NCBI GenBank assembly: GCA_016719615.1
Contig: JADJYQ010000001.1
Coordinates: 1,958,501 to 2,022,500 of the forward strand
Direction of reading: 5' to 3'
DNA length: 64,000 bases
Source: Saprospiraceae bacterium
GTDB taxonomy: Bacteria > Bacteroidota > Bacteroidia > Chitinophagales > Saprospiraceae
Made by a program: the position numbers and the translations under genes
Notes under the pieces: generated by a model
Database searches by the model: none
Told to the model about the DNA's origin: nothing
The model's input: only the letters and a program-made list of their open reading frames with translations
In this document: positions 10,502 through 19,820 of the stretch, piece by piece
Layout: each line of letters begins with the position of its first letter
How positions within the stretch are numbered: the stretch's first letter is position 1

Positions 10502-11470
10502 AGGAAAATGGAAGTCTTTAGGCATGGGGATATAATTTATATGGACAATTAGGAAATGGAACCAATAGCCAAAAAATACTCCGATACAAATCGGATGTGC
10601 TACTAATTGGAAACATGTATCTGCTGGAAATGACCATTCATTTGGCCATAAAAAATGATGGAGCCTTATAGGCTTGGGGATTTAATTTCAAGGCCAGCTT
10701 GGTAATGGAACTAATATTAACTAAAAATGTTCCAGTTCAAATCGGGATCTTCCTAAAATTGGAAGTCAAGTTTCCGCCGGGGTATTATCATACTTTAGCT
10801 ATTAAAAATGATGGTTAATTCTGGGCTTGGGGATATAATAACTATGGGCAATTAGGAAATGGATGAAATATAAATAAAAATAACCTATTCAAATTGGAGC
10901 TTCCTTGGACTGGAAATCGAAGTATCTGCTGGATGAACATTCAATTGCCATCAAAAAAATTGGACACTTTGGGCATGGGGGAAAAATGGTAATGGTCAAC
11001 TCGGGGATGGAACAAATATTGCTAAGAAATATTCCAACCAAATATAGGTTCTTCAAGATTGGAAAGAGATTGAAGCAGCTCAGGCATTCTTATAGCATGG
11101 TATAAAATGATGGTAAATTATGGGCATGGGGTGATAATAGTATGGCCAATTAGGTGATGGCTCAACAACCAAAAACCTACCAATTCAAATTGGCACTTCT
11201 GATTGGGAAGATTATATCTGCAGGGGAGCACTCTTCCAACTGTCATAAAAAATGATGGAAGTCTTTGGGCCTGGGGATTAAGTCATGAGGCCAATTAGGC
11301 GATGGTACTACTGATTGATAATTATAAAGTCCCTATACACAATTTGGATCTTCCTAATGATTAGAATCAATTCAATGGTGATGAATTCTTTGGCTTGATT
11401 AAGCAGATGGAGACCTTTGGGCTTGGGGCGAAAATTATTTGGTCAAATTGGTGATGGAACAAATATTAAT
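10459..11470 (+). repeat. Seven-copy RCC1-like 150-bp tandem repeat, reading frame destroyed
   Basis: The word GGCWTGGGG (encoding the WAWG core of an RCC1 blade) recurs at 10521, 10671, 10824, 10972, 11123, 11268 (as GGCCTGGGG) and 11420, i.e. every 145-153 bp. Each unit reads roughly IKNDGxLWAWGxNxxGQLGDGT...PIQIG...W...VSAGxxH when frames are switched. Seven blades is the number in a complete RCC1 propeller. The reading frame is broken by indels and by in-frame stops, two of them TGG to TAG at conserved Trp codons (10518-10520 and 10668-10670). No single frame crosses the region; short open pieces such as 10905-11105 are blade fragments. Confidence 0.85.
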
Positions 11471-11767
11471 AAAAAACACCTAAATTCATTTACCTTGCCC
11501 GGAAAACAATTGACATTACGCAATTCAAATTTGAGAGCAATTAAAAATTCATTTATCGGATCCTTGTTCAAAGTTCGCTTTTACGAATCAGACGATGCAA
11601 CAGTAGCCTGTGATACGATGCTAACTCTTGAATGTGCACCCGATACGATCAACCGGTGTATGATCATCAGCAATGCATATGCCGAATGTCTGCCCGAATC
11701 AAATGCGTATAAACTCACTTTTCAGTCGATAATATTTCTTTCCCGGGATTTGATGCTGCAAAATTGA
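11417..11767 (+). pseudogene. Fragment of the giant surface protein after the RCC1 array
   Basis: Opens inside the seventh RCC1 blade (FGQIGDGTNINKK) and continues into a Cys-containing module (DTMLTLECAPDTINRC) like those in the flanking fragments, then runs out of frame at 11767. The following 90 bp, read in the frame of the next fragment, give FFSELSPADPPRMVMC, so the coding sequence continues across another frameshift. Not an independent gene. Confidence 0.6.
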
Positions 11768-11857
11768 TCATGTAAGCTCTCCTGATGGGAATATCAGTGG
11801 ATCTCTCCTGCACCTGTCAATTTCTTCTCCGAATTATCCCCAGCCGATCCACCACGT

Positions 11858-14800
11858 ATGGTCATGTGTACAGTGGCAACTATTCCTTTTCCTGATCCGG
11901 ATGGTATCATCAATATGGAGTTTCAATTGATCGATCCAACAGGCAATGTTGTATGTCTCCAGACATTTCCTATAATCTTTAATTTGCCAAGTTGTGATAC
12001 GTCTTGTGCAGTTTGTCCTGAACATACTGAACAGGGTCCGAACTTGATTAAAAACCCACATTTTTCCAATGGTAATACAGACTTCTCATCAGATTTAAGT
12101 TATGTACCAGCGGCAATAATGTTCTCCGGGACTTATTCTGTTCGCAATTCTACTAATTTGGTAAATACAAATTGGGCTTGTATTGATCATACACTGAACG
12201 ATCCTTTTGGAAGTTTCTTTGTAGCATCAGGCCCTTCGACCTTAGATCCTATTTGGAGACAACAAGTAAATCTTCAGGCAGGAACAACTTATGTATTTTG
12301 CTTTTGGGCCAATAATCTGGTAATAAATCTTTCTCAATCCGGACCCCCATTGCTTCGTGCAAGGTTGTCAACAGGACAAATCATAATTCCAACGACAACA
12401 ATCAATCAAAGCCCTGATCAGTGGGTCTTGCTCACCGGCACCTTTACAGCTAGCACTACTGGAACCTTTGATATTGAAATTTGGGATATTCAAACAAACG
12501 AATGGGATGATATTGCCATAGATGATATTTCCTTGGTTGCCTGTACATCAACTTGTGTTTGTGATAATTTAGGCAAGATCGAAATTTTCAACAGTGAATT
12601 CAGTACACCGATCACTTGTCAAGGAAAAAATAGTCCGCCAGTTTCTTATTTGATCAAATGTCCAATAAATGAAACCAGTTTTAATATTGAAGGATCTTTA
12701 AATTGTTCGGATAGTTGTGATGGTATTCTCCAATGGGAAATTGAAAACAACAATGGAGATGTTATACTTTTTGGAACTGAATTTGTAGATCCGGCTTCTC
12801 CAGTTTGGACGATCAATTTATTGTATAGCCAGTTCCCTCAAGGAGAAAATTACTTTGTTCACCTCAATGGAATTTGTGGTACAGACACTTGTGTATGTGA
12901 TTTTCAATTTTACCTTCAGGAATGCGACACATGTTGTCCGAAACGAGAAATTTTTGAAGCACTCGTTCAAAATGCCATCCATGTTTCAGTAGATCAAAAC
13001 TATTGTAAAGCAACTGTCACCTTTGATGATTTACCATGTGATGTAAGAATTCAGTCGATCAACTGGAGAGATGGCAGCATAAGCACAGGCCCTTTTTATC
13101 CGGGCAGTATGGTCATGCATACCTATGCACCGACTAATTTAAGCTATGAAATTGTTATTACTGTGAATGAATTTCCAGTAGGCGGAACAGGCAAAGCTTG
13201 CAACTTTAGCACGCTTAAAATTCCGGTTTCGCTGAATTGCAAAAAATGTTGTGCAACTGGTTTTACGGCTTATATAGCCTGGTTTCAATTAATTACACAA
13301 GGCCTCCAAACCACAATAGATGGTTGCAATGTAACAGTTGCTACTCCCCAATTCGGCCCCTGTCATTTCTTCGAAACCAGTCCAAATTGGGGTGATCCTC
13401 CGGCACCTCTGACTGGCCCATTTGCTGCATCAACTGTTTGGACGCATACCTATCCCGGTCCAGGCACCTATACGATTTGCGTAACCGTTTCTGAATATCC
13501 ATTTGGTGATCCTACATTAGAGCCTTGCAGAAGCAGACAAATCTGCGAAGATGTTGTGATAGAAGACTGCAATGGTCCTTGCATCTGTGATGGCTTTTCC
13601 AATCTTAGTTTCTATTACGACAAAGAAAACAAAGTGATGACGGAATGTGGAGACACACTTAGACTGGAATGTCCGCCCGATGATTGTGTATGGATCTTTA
13701 GTGGAAACTTATTATGCAAAAATGATTGTCCCGAAAGTTTGATCAATTGGCAATTGGTAGATTCCTATTCAGGTATTGTCGTGGCTTCAGGAACAAGTGT
13801 CGCATTTCCCGGATTCGGAATTTATATTCCTCCAGCTATTGTTACAGCAGGAGGTGAATATGATCTGATCATGAATGGTCAATGTGATCCCAATGTACTT
13901 TGTCCCTGCAAAATTCATCTTAGCTTTCCCGGATGTGATGAAGTTTGTCCATGCGACCCGGATGATCTTGTCAATGATGTGGAAACAGGCTTGAGTACCT
14001 ATACCATATTAAATGGTTGTACAGCCTGTTTCAGACCGCTGGCACTTACAGATTGTGACATGGTGACCTGGTACAAAATTCCAAATTTAAACCAACCCTT
14101 TGCTACCAGCCTTGGAAATCAATTGATCTGTCATGATTTTCTGACTCCAGGCACGCATCGCATACAAATGGAAGTTACCCGAAAGAATGCGGACGGCAGT
14201 ATTTGTGCAACATATGAAAAGATATTTACGCTCAACATCAATTGTGGAAGCACTCCAAACTTCGACAACGCCTTAGCGCAATGTATGATTGGAAATGATC
14301 TGTCCCCATTTAAGAATTCAAATTCATGGATCAACATTAATGGCCAAGCTGAACATAAACTCCATAAACGTGGAAATGCTTATGTGACACTCAGCGGCAA
14401 TATGGATCAATCTGATATCATTGCAACCAAAGAAGCAATATGTATTCCAAAATTGAGTAACATAATGCAGCTTGATTTGAATATTAAAGAGGCAAATCAT
14501 ATAAAACTAGGTACAAGACTTGTTATTGCATTTTTGGATACCAATCCAATAAATCATGCAAATCTGGACAATCGTCAAACAATAGCTAAGATTGACTTAA
14601 ACAAACTACCAACAGGTAATATCCATATCGAACAGGCTATTAATCTTGAACAGCTTCAGATGAATGATGATTGCAGTGTCAAAGGAACTTCAAAGTTCTA
14701 CATTATCATTTACCTGGAAAATGATTTGAACAATAGTGTCTTCAATTCACAATCTGAAATTGAATTGTACGACCTGTGTGTAACTTCAAAATCAATCCTA

Positions 14801-15070
14801 GCAGAAGAATCAAGTGCAGCTAAATTAAATTTTAGAGTATTTCCAAATCCAACAAACGATCAATTTACTTTTCTTTTGGATCAGACTACTAAAGAAGAAA
14901 TCAAAATTGAAGTATTGGACAAACTGGGACGAAAAATTGAACAGATCACAATGGCAAAAGACCAGCCCCATATACATTTTGGAGGTGAATATATTTCAGG
15001 TTTGTACTTCCTAAAAGTAAAATCGGGTAAAATAAACAAACAAGTTAAAATTGTAAAAGCCAGTAATTAA
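11858..15070 (+). CDS. Giant secreted surface protein, C-terminal fragment with T9SS type A sorting domain
   Basis: Last and longest in-frame C-terminal piece. The frame is open upstream of the ATG at 11858, so that codon is not a true start. It contains a carbohydrate-binding-like jelly-roll module (about residues 60-215, beginning NLIKNPHFSNGN and ending WDDIAIDDISLVAC), several Cys-rich PKD-like modules (THTYPGPGTYTICVTVSEYP), and at the C-terminus a Por secretion-tail (type A) domain: FRVFPNPTNDQF, DKLGRKIEQ, GLYFLKVKSGK, KQVKIVKA. This predicts export by T9SS and cell-surface anchoring or release. A strong terminator follows at 15144. Ligand unknown. Confidence 0.85.
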   Translation: MVMCTVATIPFPDPDGIINMEFQLIDPTGNVVCLQTFPIIFNLPSCDTSCAVCPEHTEQGPNLIKNPHFSNGNTDFSSDLSYVPAAIMFSGTYSVRNSTNLVNTNWACIDHTLNDPFGSFFVASGPSTLDPIWRQQVNLQAGTTYVFCFWANNLVINLSQSGPPLLRARLSTGQIIIPTTTINQSPDQWVLLTGTFTASTTGTFDIEIWDIQTNEWDDIAIDDISLVACTSTCVCDNLGKIEIFNSEFSTPITCQGKNSPPVSYLIKCPINETSFNIEGSLNCSDSCDGILQWEIENNNGDVILFGTEFVDPASPVWTINLLYSQFPQGENYFVHLNGICGTDTCVCDFQFYLQECDTCCPKREIFEALVQNAIHVSVDQNYCKATVTFDDLPCDVRIQSINWRDGSISTGPFYPGSMVMHTYAPTNLSYEIVITVNEFPVGGTGKACNFSTLKIPVSLNCKKCCATGFTAYIAWFQLITQGLQTTIDGCNVTVATPQFGPCHFFETSPNWGDPPAPLTGPFAASTVWTHTYPGPGTYTICVTVSEYPFGDPTLEPCRSRQICEDVVIEDCNGPCICDGFSNLSFYYDKENKVMTECGDTLRLECPPDDCVWIFSGNLLCKNDCPESLINWQLVDSYSGIVVASGTSVAFPGFGIYIPPAIVTAGGEYDLIMNGQCDPNVLCPCKIHLSFPGCDEVCPCDPDDLVNDVETGLSTYTILNGCTACFRPLALTDCDMVTWYKIPNLNQPFATSLGNQLICHDFLTPGTHRIQMEVTRKNADGSICATYEKIFTLNINCGSTPNFDNALAQCMIGNDLSPFKNSNSWININGQAEHKLHKRGNAYVTLSGNMDQSDIIATKEAICIPKLSNIMQLDLNIKEANHIKLGTRLVIAFLDTNPINHANLDNRQTIAKIDLNKLPTGNIHIEQAINLEQLQMNDDCSVKGTSKFYIIIYLENDLNNSVFNSQSEIELYDLCVTSKSILAEESSAAKLNFRVFPNPTNDQFTFLLDQTTKEEIKIEVLDKLGRKIEQITMAKDQPHIHFGGEYISGLYFLKVKSGKINKQVKIVKASN

Positions 15071-15143
15071 TATTTAAATAGAAAACCTGCTTATGAAGAA
15101 AGTCAATTAAAATAAAAATAATTAAAATACTAATCCCTAATAT

Positions 15144-15204
15144 CAAAGTAATACTCACTTTGCAGATGCAAAACCTTCCTATTGTGAGTATTACTTTGTT
15201 TTTT
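15144..15204 (+). terminator. Rho-independent terminator after the giant surface gene
   Basis: A perfect 15-bp stem (CAAAGTAATACTCAC, 15144-15158; GTGAGTATTACTTTG, 15184-15198) with a 25-nt loop, followed by six T residues. It separates the surface protein from the CHAT gene, which therefore probably has its own promoter. Confidence 0.85.
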
Positions 15205-15262
15205 CAAGCACAGCTGCGATTTTTCATTAAATTTAGTATTGTATAATTCTTAAAAAAGGGCC

Positions 15263-18200
15263 ATGATAAATTTTAATATAGGATATAAACGTAATCATCT
15301 TTGCCTATTGCTTTTTTTCATTACTGGACAATTAAACAGCCAAAATCATTATAGTCTTAAAATAAAAATTGATAGTCTTATAACTAATTCCAGAAATTTA
15401 TCAAACAAAAATGACTATACAAATGCTACAATTTCAATCTTACAAGCCTTAGAAATTGCTAACTCCGAATTTGGTAGTAAAAGCAAGGAATACGCTGATG
15501 TCTGCTTCAATTATGGAAGAATATTTCATTTGCAAAATGATTTTGAAAAAGCAGAATTATGGTACCGCAATTCCTTAAATATAAGAAAAAAAGCGCCAGG
15601 CAAAAATCATCCGGATTACGCATGGAGCCTCAATAATATAGCCATCGTAAAAAATACAACAGGTGAGTTTAACGAAGCTCTTGCTCTGTCACTTGAGGCA
15701 ACTCAGCGTTTTCTGCAAACTGTAGGCCCAAGACATTCCGATTATGCCATGAGTATTAGAAATCTTGCATTAATTTATACAAATTTAGAGGATTATGATA
15801 AAGCAATTGAATTTAATGCAAAATCGATGCAATTATCTCTTGATATTTTTTCGAATACCCACATGGAATATGCCAAAAGCGCTGCAAATTTAGCCCTTCT
15901 CTATTCAAAGGTTTATCAATATGAAAAAGCAGAAAATATTTACATTAAAATAAAAGAACTATTTGATACTAGTCTTATCCAAAACAAATCAAATTATGCA
16001 AGATTACTCAGTAATTATGGACTTTTGAAATTTAACATGGCACAATATGAAAAAGCAGAACCCCTCTTTTTAGATGCTAAATTAATTCTGGACGAAATAA
16101 ATGACACAACAAACACACTTTATGCTCAGATTCTATCCAACCTAGGAGCAGTGTACAATCGGTTATCTCTATACGTAGATGCGGAAATATTTTATAATAA
16201 GGCTTTAAGCATTAAAGAAACAATTTACGGTCAAAGTAATTTAGAATATGGATTTACACTTTTGAATCTTGCAGAACTCCAATTGTCGACGAAGGACTAT
16301 ACAAAATGTGAACTATCATACAACAATGCCTTAAGTATTTGCAAAAAATTACAAGCTACAAATAACGATTTTTTAATAAAATGTAAACTTGGTTTGTGTA
16401 AACTATATATCGCAATAAAAGATTATGAAAAGAGCCTACACATACTATTAGAATTAAAAAATGAATTAGAATCAATTTCACAAACACAAAGTTTCGAATA
16501 TATAAAGACCCTTCATTTTATTGGCGTTGTATACCAAAATACAAATAAATCAGAAAAAGCTGAATCTTTCTTTGAAGAAGCATTGTCGGGTATCCATAAA
16601 ATATTCGGAACAGATAATTCATTATATGCAAATGAAGTCTACGCTTTGGCTATATTTTATAAAATATCGAGAAATTTTGAAAAGGCAGAAACTTATTTTC
16701 AAAAACTTACAAAGCTAGATGTAACACAACTTACAAAAGCTGCTATTCATTTATCAGAAAAGGAACTAACTGAATCGCTCGAACCATACATTGAGACTCA
16801 ATCGGAATTATTTGATCTAGCAAATATTTCGGAAGAATCTAATTCATTAAACACTTCAAAGCTTACAGAATATTGCTATAATTCCTGTTTGTTCTATAAG
16901 GGTTTCATCCTCACGGAAATCGACAAAATTAGAAACGAAGCCTATTTAAATTCCAATTTAAAATCAAGGATAGCAGAATTACAATCGTGCGAAAGTATCA
17001 TTGCTGCTGAGCTTTCTAAACCAAAAGATGAAAGAAAGCTTTTAAGCCCATATTATCAAAAGTCCAAAACGATTCAAAAAGAGTTGGCACTAAAGACATC
17101 AGTTATAAGTCAAAATTTAGAGCAGGTTGAATGGCAGGACGTACAAAAGTCACTTAAACAAGGTGAAGTTGCAATCGAGTATTTCAATTATCGGATAAAA
17201 AACGAAAACGATGTATATGTAGGCCACTATGCAGCCATTTTCATTAAACCTGGCCTTACAAAACCTAAGTTTATTTATTTATGTAATAGTGAAGAGCTAG
17301 AAAAACTATTCAGCCATCAATCGGATCATAAAGCAGATTATGTAAATGAATTATATACAAGTAAAGCCAGAGGAGCTCAATTGCTTAAAAATAAGCAAAA
17401 AGATTTGTTTCAACTTATTTGGAAACCTATCATGTCTGATTTAACCAATGTAAATAAAATATATTATTCGCTGTCCGGATTACTCCACAAAATCAACATA
17501 GCAGCTATTCCCATTGAAGGCGAATTAGCAATGATGGATAAGTTCGAAATTCTACCAATATTAAGTACAAGGCAGCTGGTTAGGTCAATTCAAAAATTAA
17601 ATAAAGAAAATCAAATTGTTCTCTATGGTGGCATTCAATATGAATTAGATAGCCAAAATTTAAACACAAAAGCTTTCGAGAAAGGCGAATATTTGACAAC
17701 AACCAGAAATGCAGCCAATATTGAAGACGAAGAAACTCCACATGTAACAGCTTGGGAATTTTTAAATTCCACAAAAAAGGAAGTTTATGCCATTAATATT
17801 ATTGCGCAAAATGCAAATTTCAAAACCTCTATTTTACAAGACTATTCAGCAACAGAAGAAAGTATAAAAAATTTAGGTCATATTGACAGCATTTCTCCTA
17901 GAGCACTCCACATTTCCACTCACGGATTTTACTTTCCAAAACCTAAACTGCCACTTCCAACTAAAAACGAAATCGGTGAAAAAAATGTCTTAAAACAATC
18001 TGAGAATCCAATGCTGCGTTCAGGATTAATACTTTCTAGGGCCAATTACGCATGGAACACAGGCATTCCCTATAGTACTTATAAAGAAGATGGAATTCTT
18101 ACTGCACAGGAAATTAGCCAAATGAATTTAAAACAAACGGAATTGGTAGTATTATCGGCATGCGAAACAGGTTTAGGTGATATTCAGGATTTTGAAGGAG

Positions 18201-18424
18201 TTTATGGTCTTCAAAGGGGATTTAAAATAGCCGGGGCAAAATATTTAATATTAAGTCTTTGGAAAGTAGCAGACCGTGAAACATCAGAATTCATGATTGC
18301 CTTTTATAAAAATTGGCTTGAGAAGAAATTAGATATTCCTACTGCATTTAGAACTACAGAGTTAGAAATGCGCGATCGATTTATTAACCCTTATTTATGG
18401 GCCGGATTTATATTAATACAATAG
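15263..18424 (+). CDS. TPR-repeat protein with C-terminal CHAT (caspase-like) peptidase domain
   Basis: 1053 residues. A signal-peptide-like start (KRNHLCLLLFFITGQLNSQN) suggests export. Residues about 40-500 are tandem TPR/kinesin-light-chain-like units (for example YADVCFNYGRIFHLQNDFEKAE). A mixed helical linker follows, and the last about 350 residues form a CHAT domain with the predicted His-Cys dyad: His887 in HISTHGFYF and Cys967 in LSACETGLGD, then YGLQRGFKIAGA and SLWKVAD. CHAT proteins are caspase-related proteases; the substrate here is unknown. Both catalytic residues are present, so it may be active. It stands alone between the terminator at 15144 and the next gene, same strand as the giant surface protein. 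There is no T9SS sorting tail. Confidence 0.88.
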   Translation: MINFNIGYKRNHLCLLLFFITGQLNSQNHYSLKIKIDSLITNSRNLSNKNDYTNATISILQALEIANSEFGSKSKEYADVCFNYGRIFHLQNDFEKAELWYRNSLNIRKKAPGKNHPDYAWSLNNIAIVKNTTGEFNEALALSLEATQRFLQTVGPRHSDYAMSIRNLALIYTNLEDYDKAIEFNAKSMQLSLDIFSNTHMEYAKSAANLALLYSKVYQYEKAENIYIKIKELFDTSLIQNKSNYARLLSNYGLLKFNMAQYEKAEPLFLDAKLILDEINDTTNTLYAQILSNLGAVYNRLSLYVDAEIFYNKALSIKETIYGQSNLEYGFTLLNLAELQLSTKDYTKCELSYNNALSICKKLQATNNDFLIKCKLGLCKLYIAIKDYEKSLHILLELKNELESISQTQSFEYIKTLHFIGVVYQNTNKSEKAESFFEEALSGIHKIFGTDNSLYANEVYALAIFYKISRNFEKAETYFQKLTKLDVTQLTKAAIHLSEKELTESLEPYIETQSELFDLANISEESNSLNTSKLTEYCYNSCLFYKGFILTEIDKIRNEAYLNSNLKSRIAELQSCESIIAAELSKPKDERKLLSPYYQKSKTIQKELALKTSVISQNLEQVEWQDVQKSLKQGEVAIEYFNYRIKNENDVYVGHYAAIFIKPGLTKPKFIYLCNSEELEKLFSHQSDHKADYVNELYTSKARGAQLLKNKQKDLFQLIWKPIMSDLTNVNKIYYSLSGLLHKINIAAIPIEGELAMMDKFEILPILSTRQLVRSIQKLNKENQIVLYGGIQYELDSQNLNTKAFEKGEYLTTTRNAANIEDEETPHVTAWEFLNSTKKEVYAINIIAQNANFKTSILQDYSATEESIKNLGHIDSISPRALHISTHGFYFPKPKLPLPTKNEIGEKNVLKQSENPMLRSGLILSRANYAWNTGIPYSTYKEDGILTAQEISQMNLKQTELVVLSACETGLGDIQDFEGVYGLQRGFKIAGAKYLILSLWKVADRETSEFMIAFYKNWLEKKLDIPTAFRTTELEMRDRFINPYLWAGFILIQ

Positions 18425-18624
18425 ATTTTCAATTTTGATTATAACTCAATTGTCATTCAATTCGATCTCAAATTCAAATGGGCAATTTGGAATTTGTCTT
18501 CAACTTTTTGATCCCAAAAACCAGGAGCCGAAATAATCTATATATAACTTCTTTTCTTGATTTTACAAATATATCACTATCTTCCCCTAAATTTTTATTT
18601 TTTCACCTTCAAAACAACAAAACG

Positions 18625-18981
18625 ATGAATGCATTTTTAGGACTTGGAAAGTATTTATTGGCCCTTCCTATGGCCGCTTTCGGAATTTTACATTTTATGC
18701 ATGCTGACGCGATGTCGGGTATGGCGCCATTTGGTGGAGCCATTATGATTTACATCACCGGACTTTGCTTGATTTTATTTGCTGTAAGTATCATGATCGG
18801 AAAATACGACAAACTGGCTGCTGTGCTGCTGGCTGTGATGCTGATAGTATTTGTGCTCGTTTTGCATCTCAAACCTGCCATGGGCGGTGATATGGGTTCT
18901 TTGCTGAAAGATCTGGCCATCGCAGGCGGTGCTTTAATGTATGCTCAATCCTATGCTAAAGACAAGAGCATTATAGGCTAA
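18625..18981 (+). CDS. DoxX-like small integral membrane protein
   Basis: 118 residues with four predicted hydrophobic helices (KYLLALPMAAFGILHFM, MIYITGLCLILFAVSIMI, LAAVLLAVMLIVFVLVLHL and a weaker last one), the arrangement of DoxX/DoxD-family proteins. The ATG at 18625 is preferred over the longer frame from 18478 because the family begins just before the first helix and the added upstream residues look non-coding. The biochemical role of small DoxX homologues is poorly defined. A terminator follows directly. Confidence 0.7.
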   Translation: MNAFLGLGKYLLALPMAAFGILHFMHADAMSGMAPFGGAIMIYITGLCLILFAVSIMIGKYDKLAAVLLAVMLIVFVLVLHLKPAMGGDMGSLLKDLAIAGGALMYAQSYAKDKSIIG

Positions 18982-19002
18982 TCTAAAATATACTAAACAA
19001 AC

Positions 19003-19030
19003 AACAAGGGCCGTTTACACGGCCTTTGTT
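19003..19030 (+). terminator. Intrinsic terminator after the DoxX-like gene
   Basis: 12-bp stem (AACAAGGGCCGT, 19003-19014; ACGGCCTTTGTT, 19019-19030; one G-T pair) with a TTAC loop and a T-rich tail. It ends 13 bp before the truA start. Confidence 0.75.
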
Positions 19031-19043
19031 ATTTTTGCCCCAC

Positions 19044-19820
19044 ATGTCATTTCAACGTTATCTCCTCCAACTTTCCTACCGTGGTTCGGCCTATAAAGGC
19101 TGGCAAGTCCAGCCCGATGAAATCACCGTGCAGTCGGTCATACAGGAAAAACTCTCCGTTTTGTTGCGGGCTGATGTAGAATTAACCGGCTGCGGAAGAA
19201 CAGATACCGGCGTGCACGCATCTCAGTATTTTGCGCATTTTGATACCGAAGAAAATGCTGCAACCAATCTGGAATTAAAATCCATCAATGCTCTACTGCC
19301 TACAGATCTTGCCATACATCATATGTATTTGACTCCGGAAACATTTCATGCAAGATTTGATGCTCATTACAGAAAATATATTTACAAACTTCATCTACAG
19401 AAAGATCCTTTTGCGGCATTCAACAGTTGTTGGTTGAGAGAAACATCATCACTTAATTTTAGCTTGCTAAACGATGCTGCTCATTTGATAGACGGCCGCA
19501 GCGATTTTCGTTCGTTTGCAAAATCGGGAAATCAACTGGAACACTTTGATTGCACATTGTATGAAAATCAATGGTTCGAAACTTCACCTGGAATTTTTGA
19601 ATTCCATATTGCTGCTAACCGTTTTGTACGAGGCATGGTGCGCCTCATCGTAGGCATGTGCATCAATTATGCACTGCAAAAAATCAGCAAGGAACAAATA
19701 CTTGAAAACCTGAGTGGCGGACAACAAATTGCCAAATCCTACAGCGTTCCTGCGATTGGATTAACTTTGGTCGAAGTCAAATATCCCGAAGAAAAATGGA
19801 GCGCTTTACGAATGTTGTAA
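19044..19820 (+). CDS. truA: tRNA pseudouridine(38-40) synthase TruA
   Basis: Converts uridines 38-40 of the anticodon arm to pseudouridine. 258 residues from the ATG at 19044; a TTG at 19026 is in frame but lies inside the terminator stem, so it is rejected. It has the catalytic motif GCGRTDTGVHA with its Asp, YRGSAYKGWQ near the N-terminus, and FVRGMVRLIVG in the C-terminal half, all standard for TruA. Its 3' end overlaps the convergent glyA gene by 15 bp. Confidence 0.95.
   Translation: MSFQRYLLQLSYRGSAYKGWQVQPDEITVQSVIQEKLSVLLRADVELTGCGRTDTGVHASQYFAHFDTEENAATNLELKSINALLPTDLAIHHMYLTPETFHARFDAHYRKYIYKLHLQKDPFAAFNSCWLRETSSLNFSLLNDAAHLIDGRSDFRSFAKSGNQLEHFDCTLYENQWFETSPGIFEFHIAANRFVRGMVRLIVGMCINYALQKISKEQILENLSGGQQIAKSYSVPAIGLTLVEVKYPEEKWSALRML

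Noticed and set aside
15263..18424. TPR-CHAT protein as a type III-E CRISPR (Craspase) or other defence component
   Set aside because: No Cas7-11-like, Cas or other defence gene is adjacent, and the N-terminus looks like an export signal.
18478..18624. Longer start of the DoxX-like protein
   Set aside because: The added 49 residues are not like the family and the stretch looks like a 5' untranslated region.
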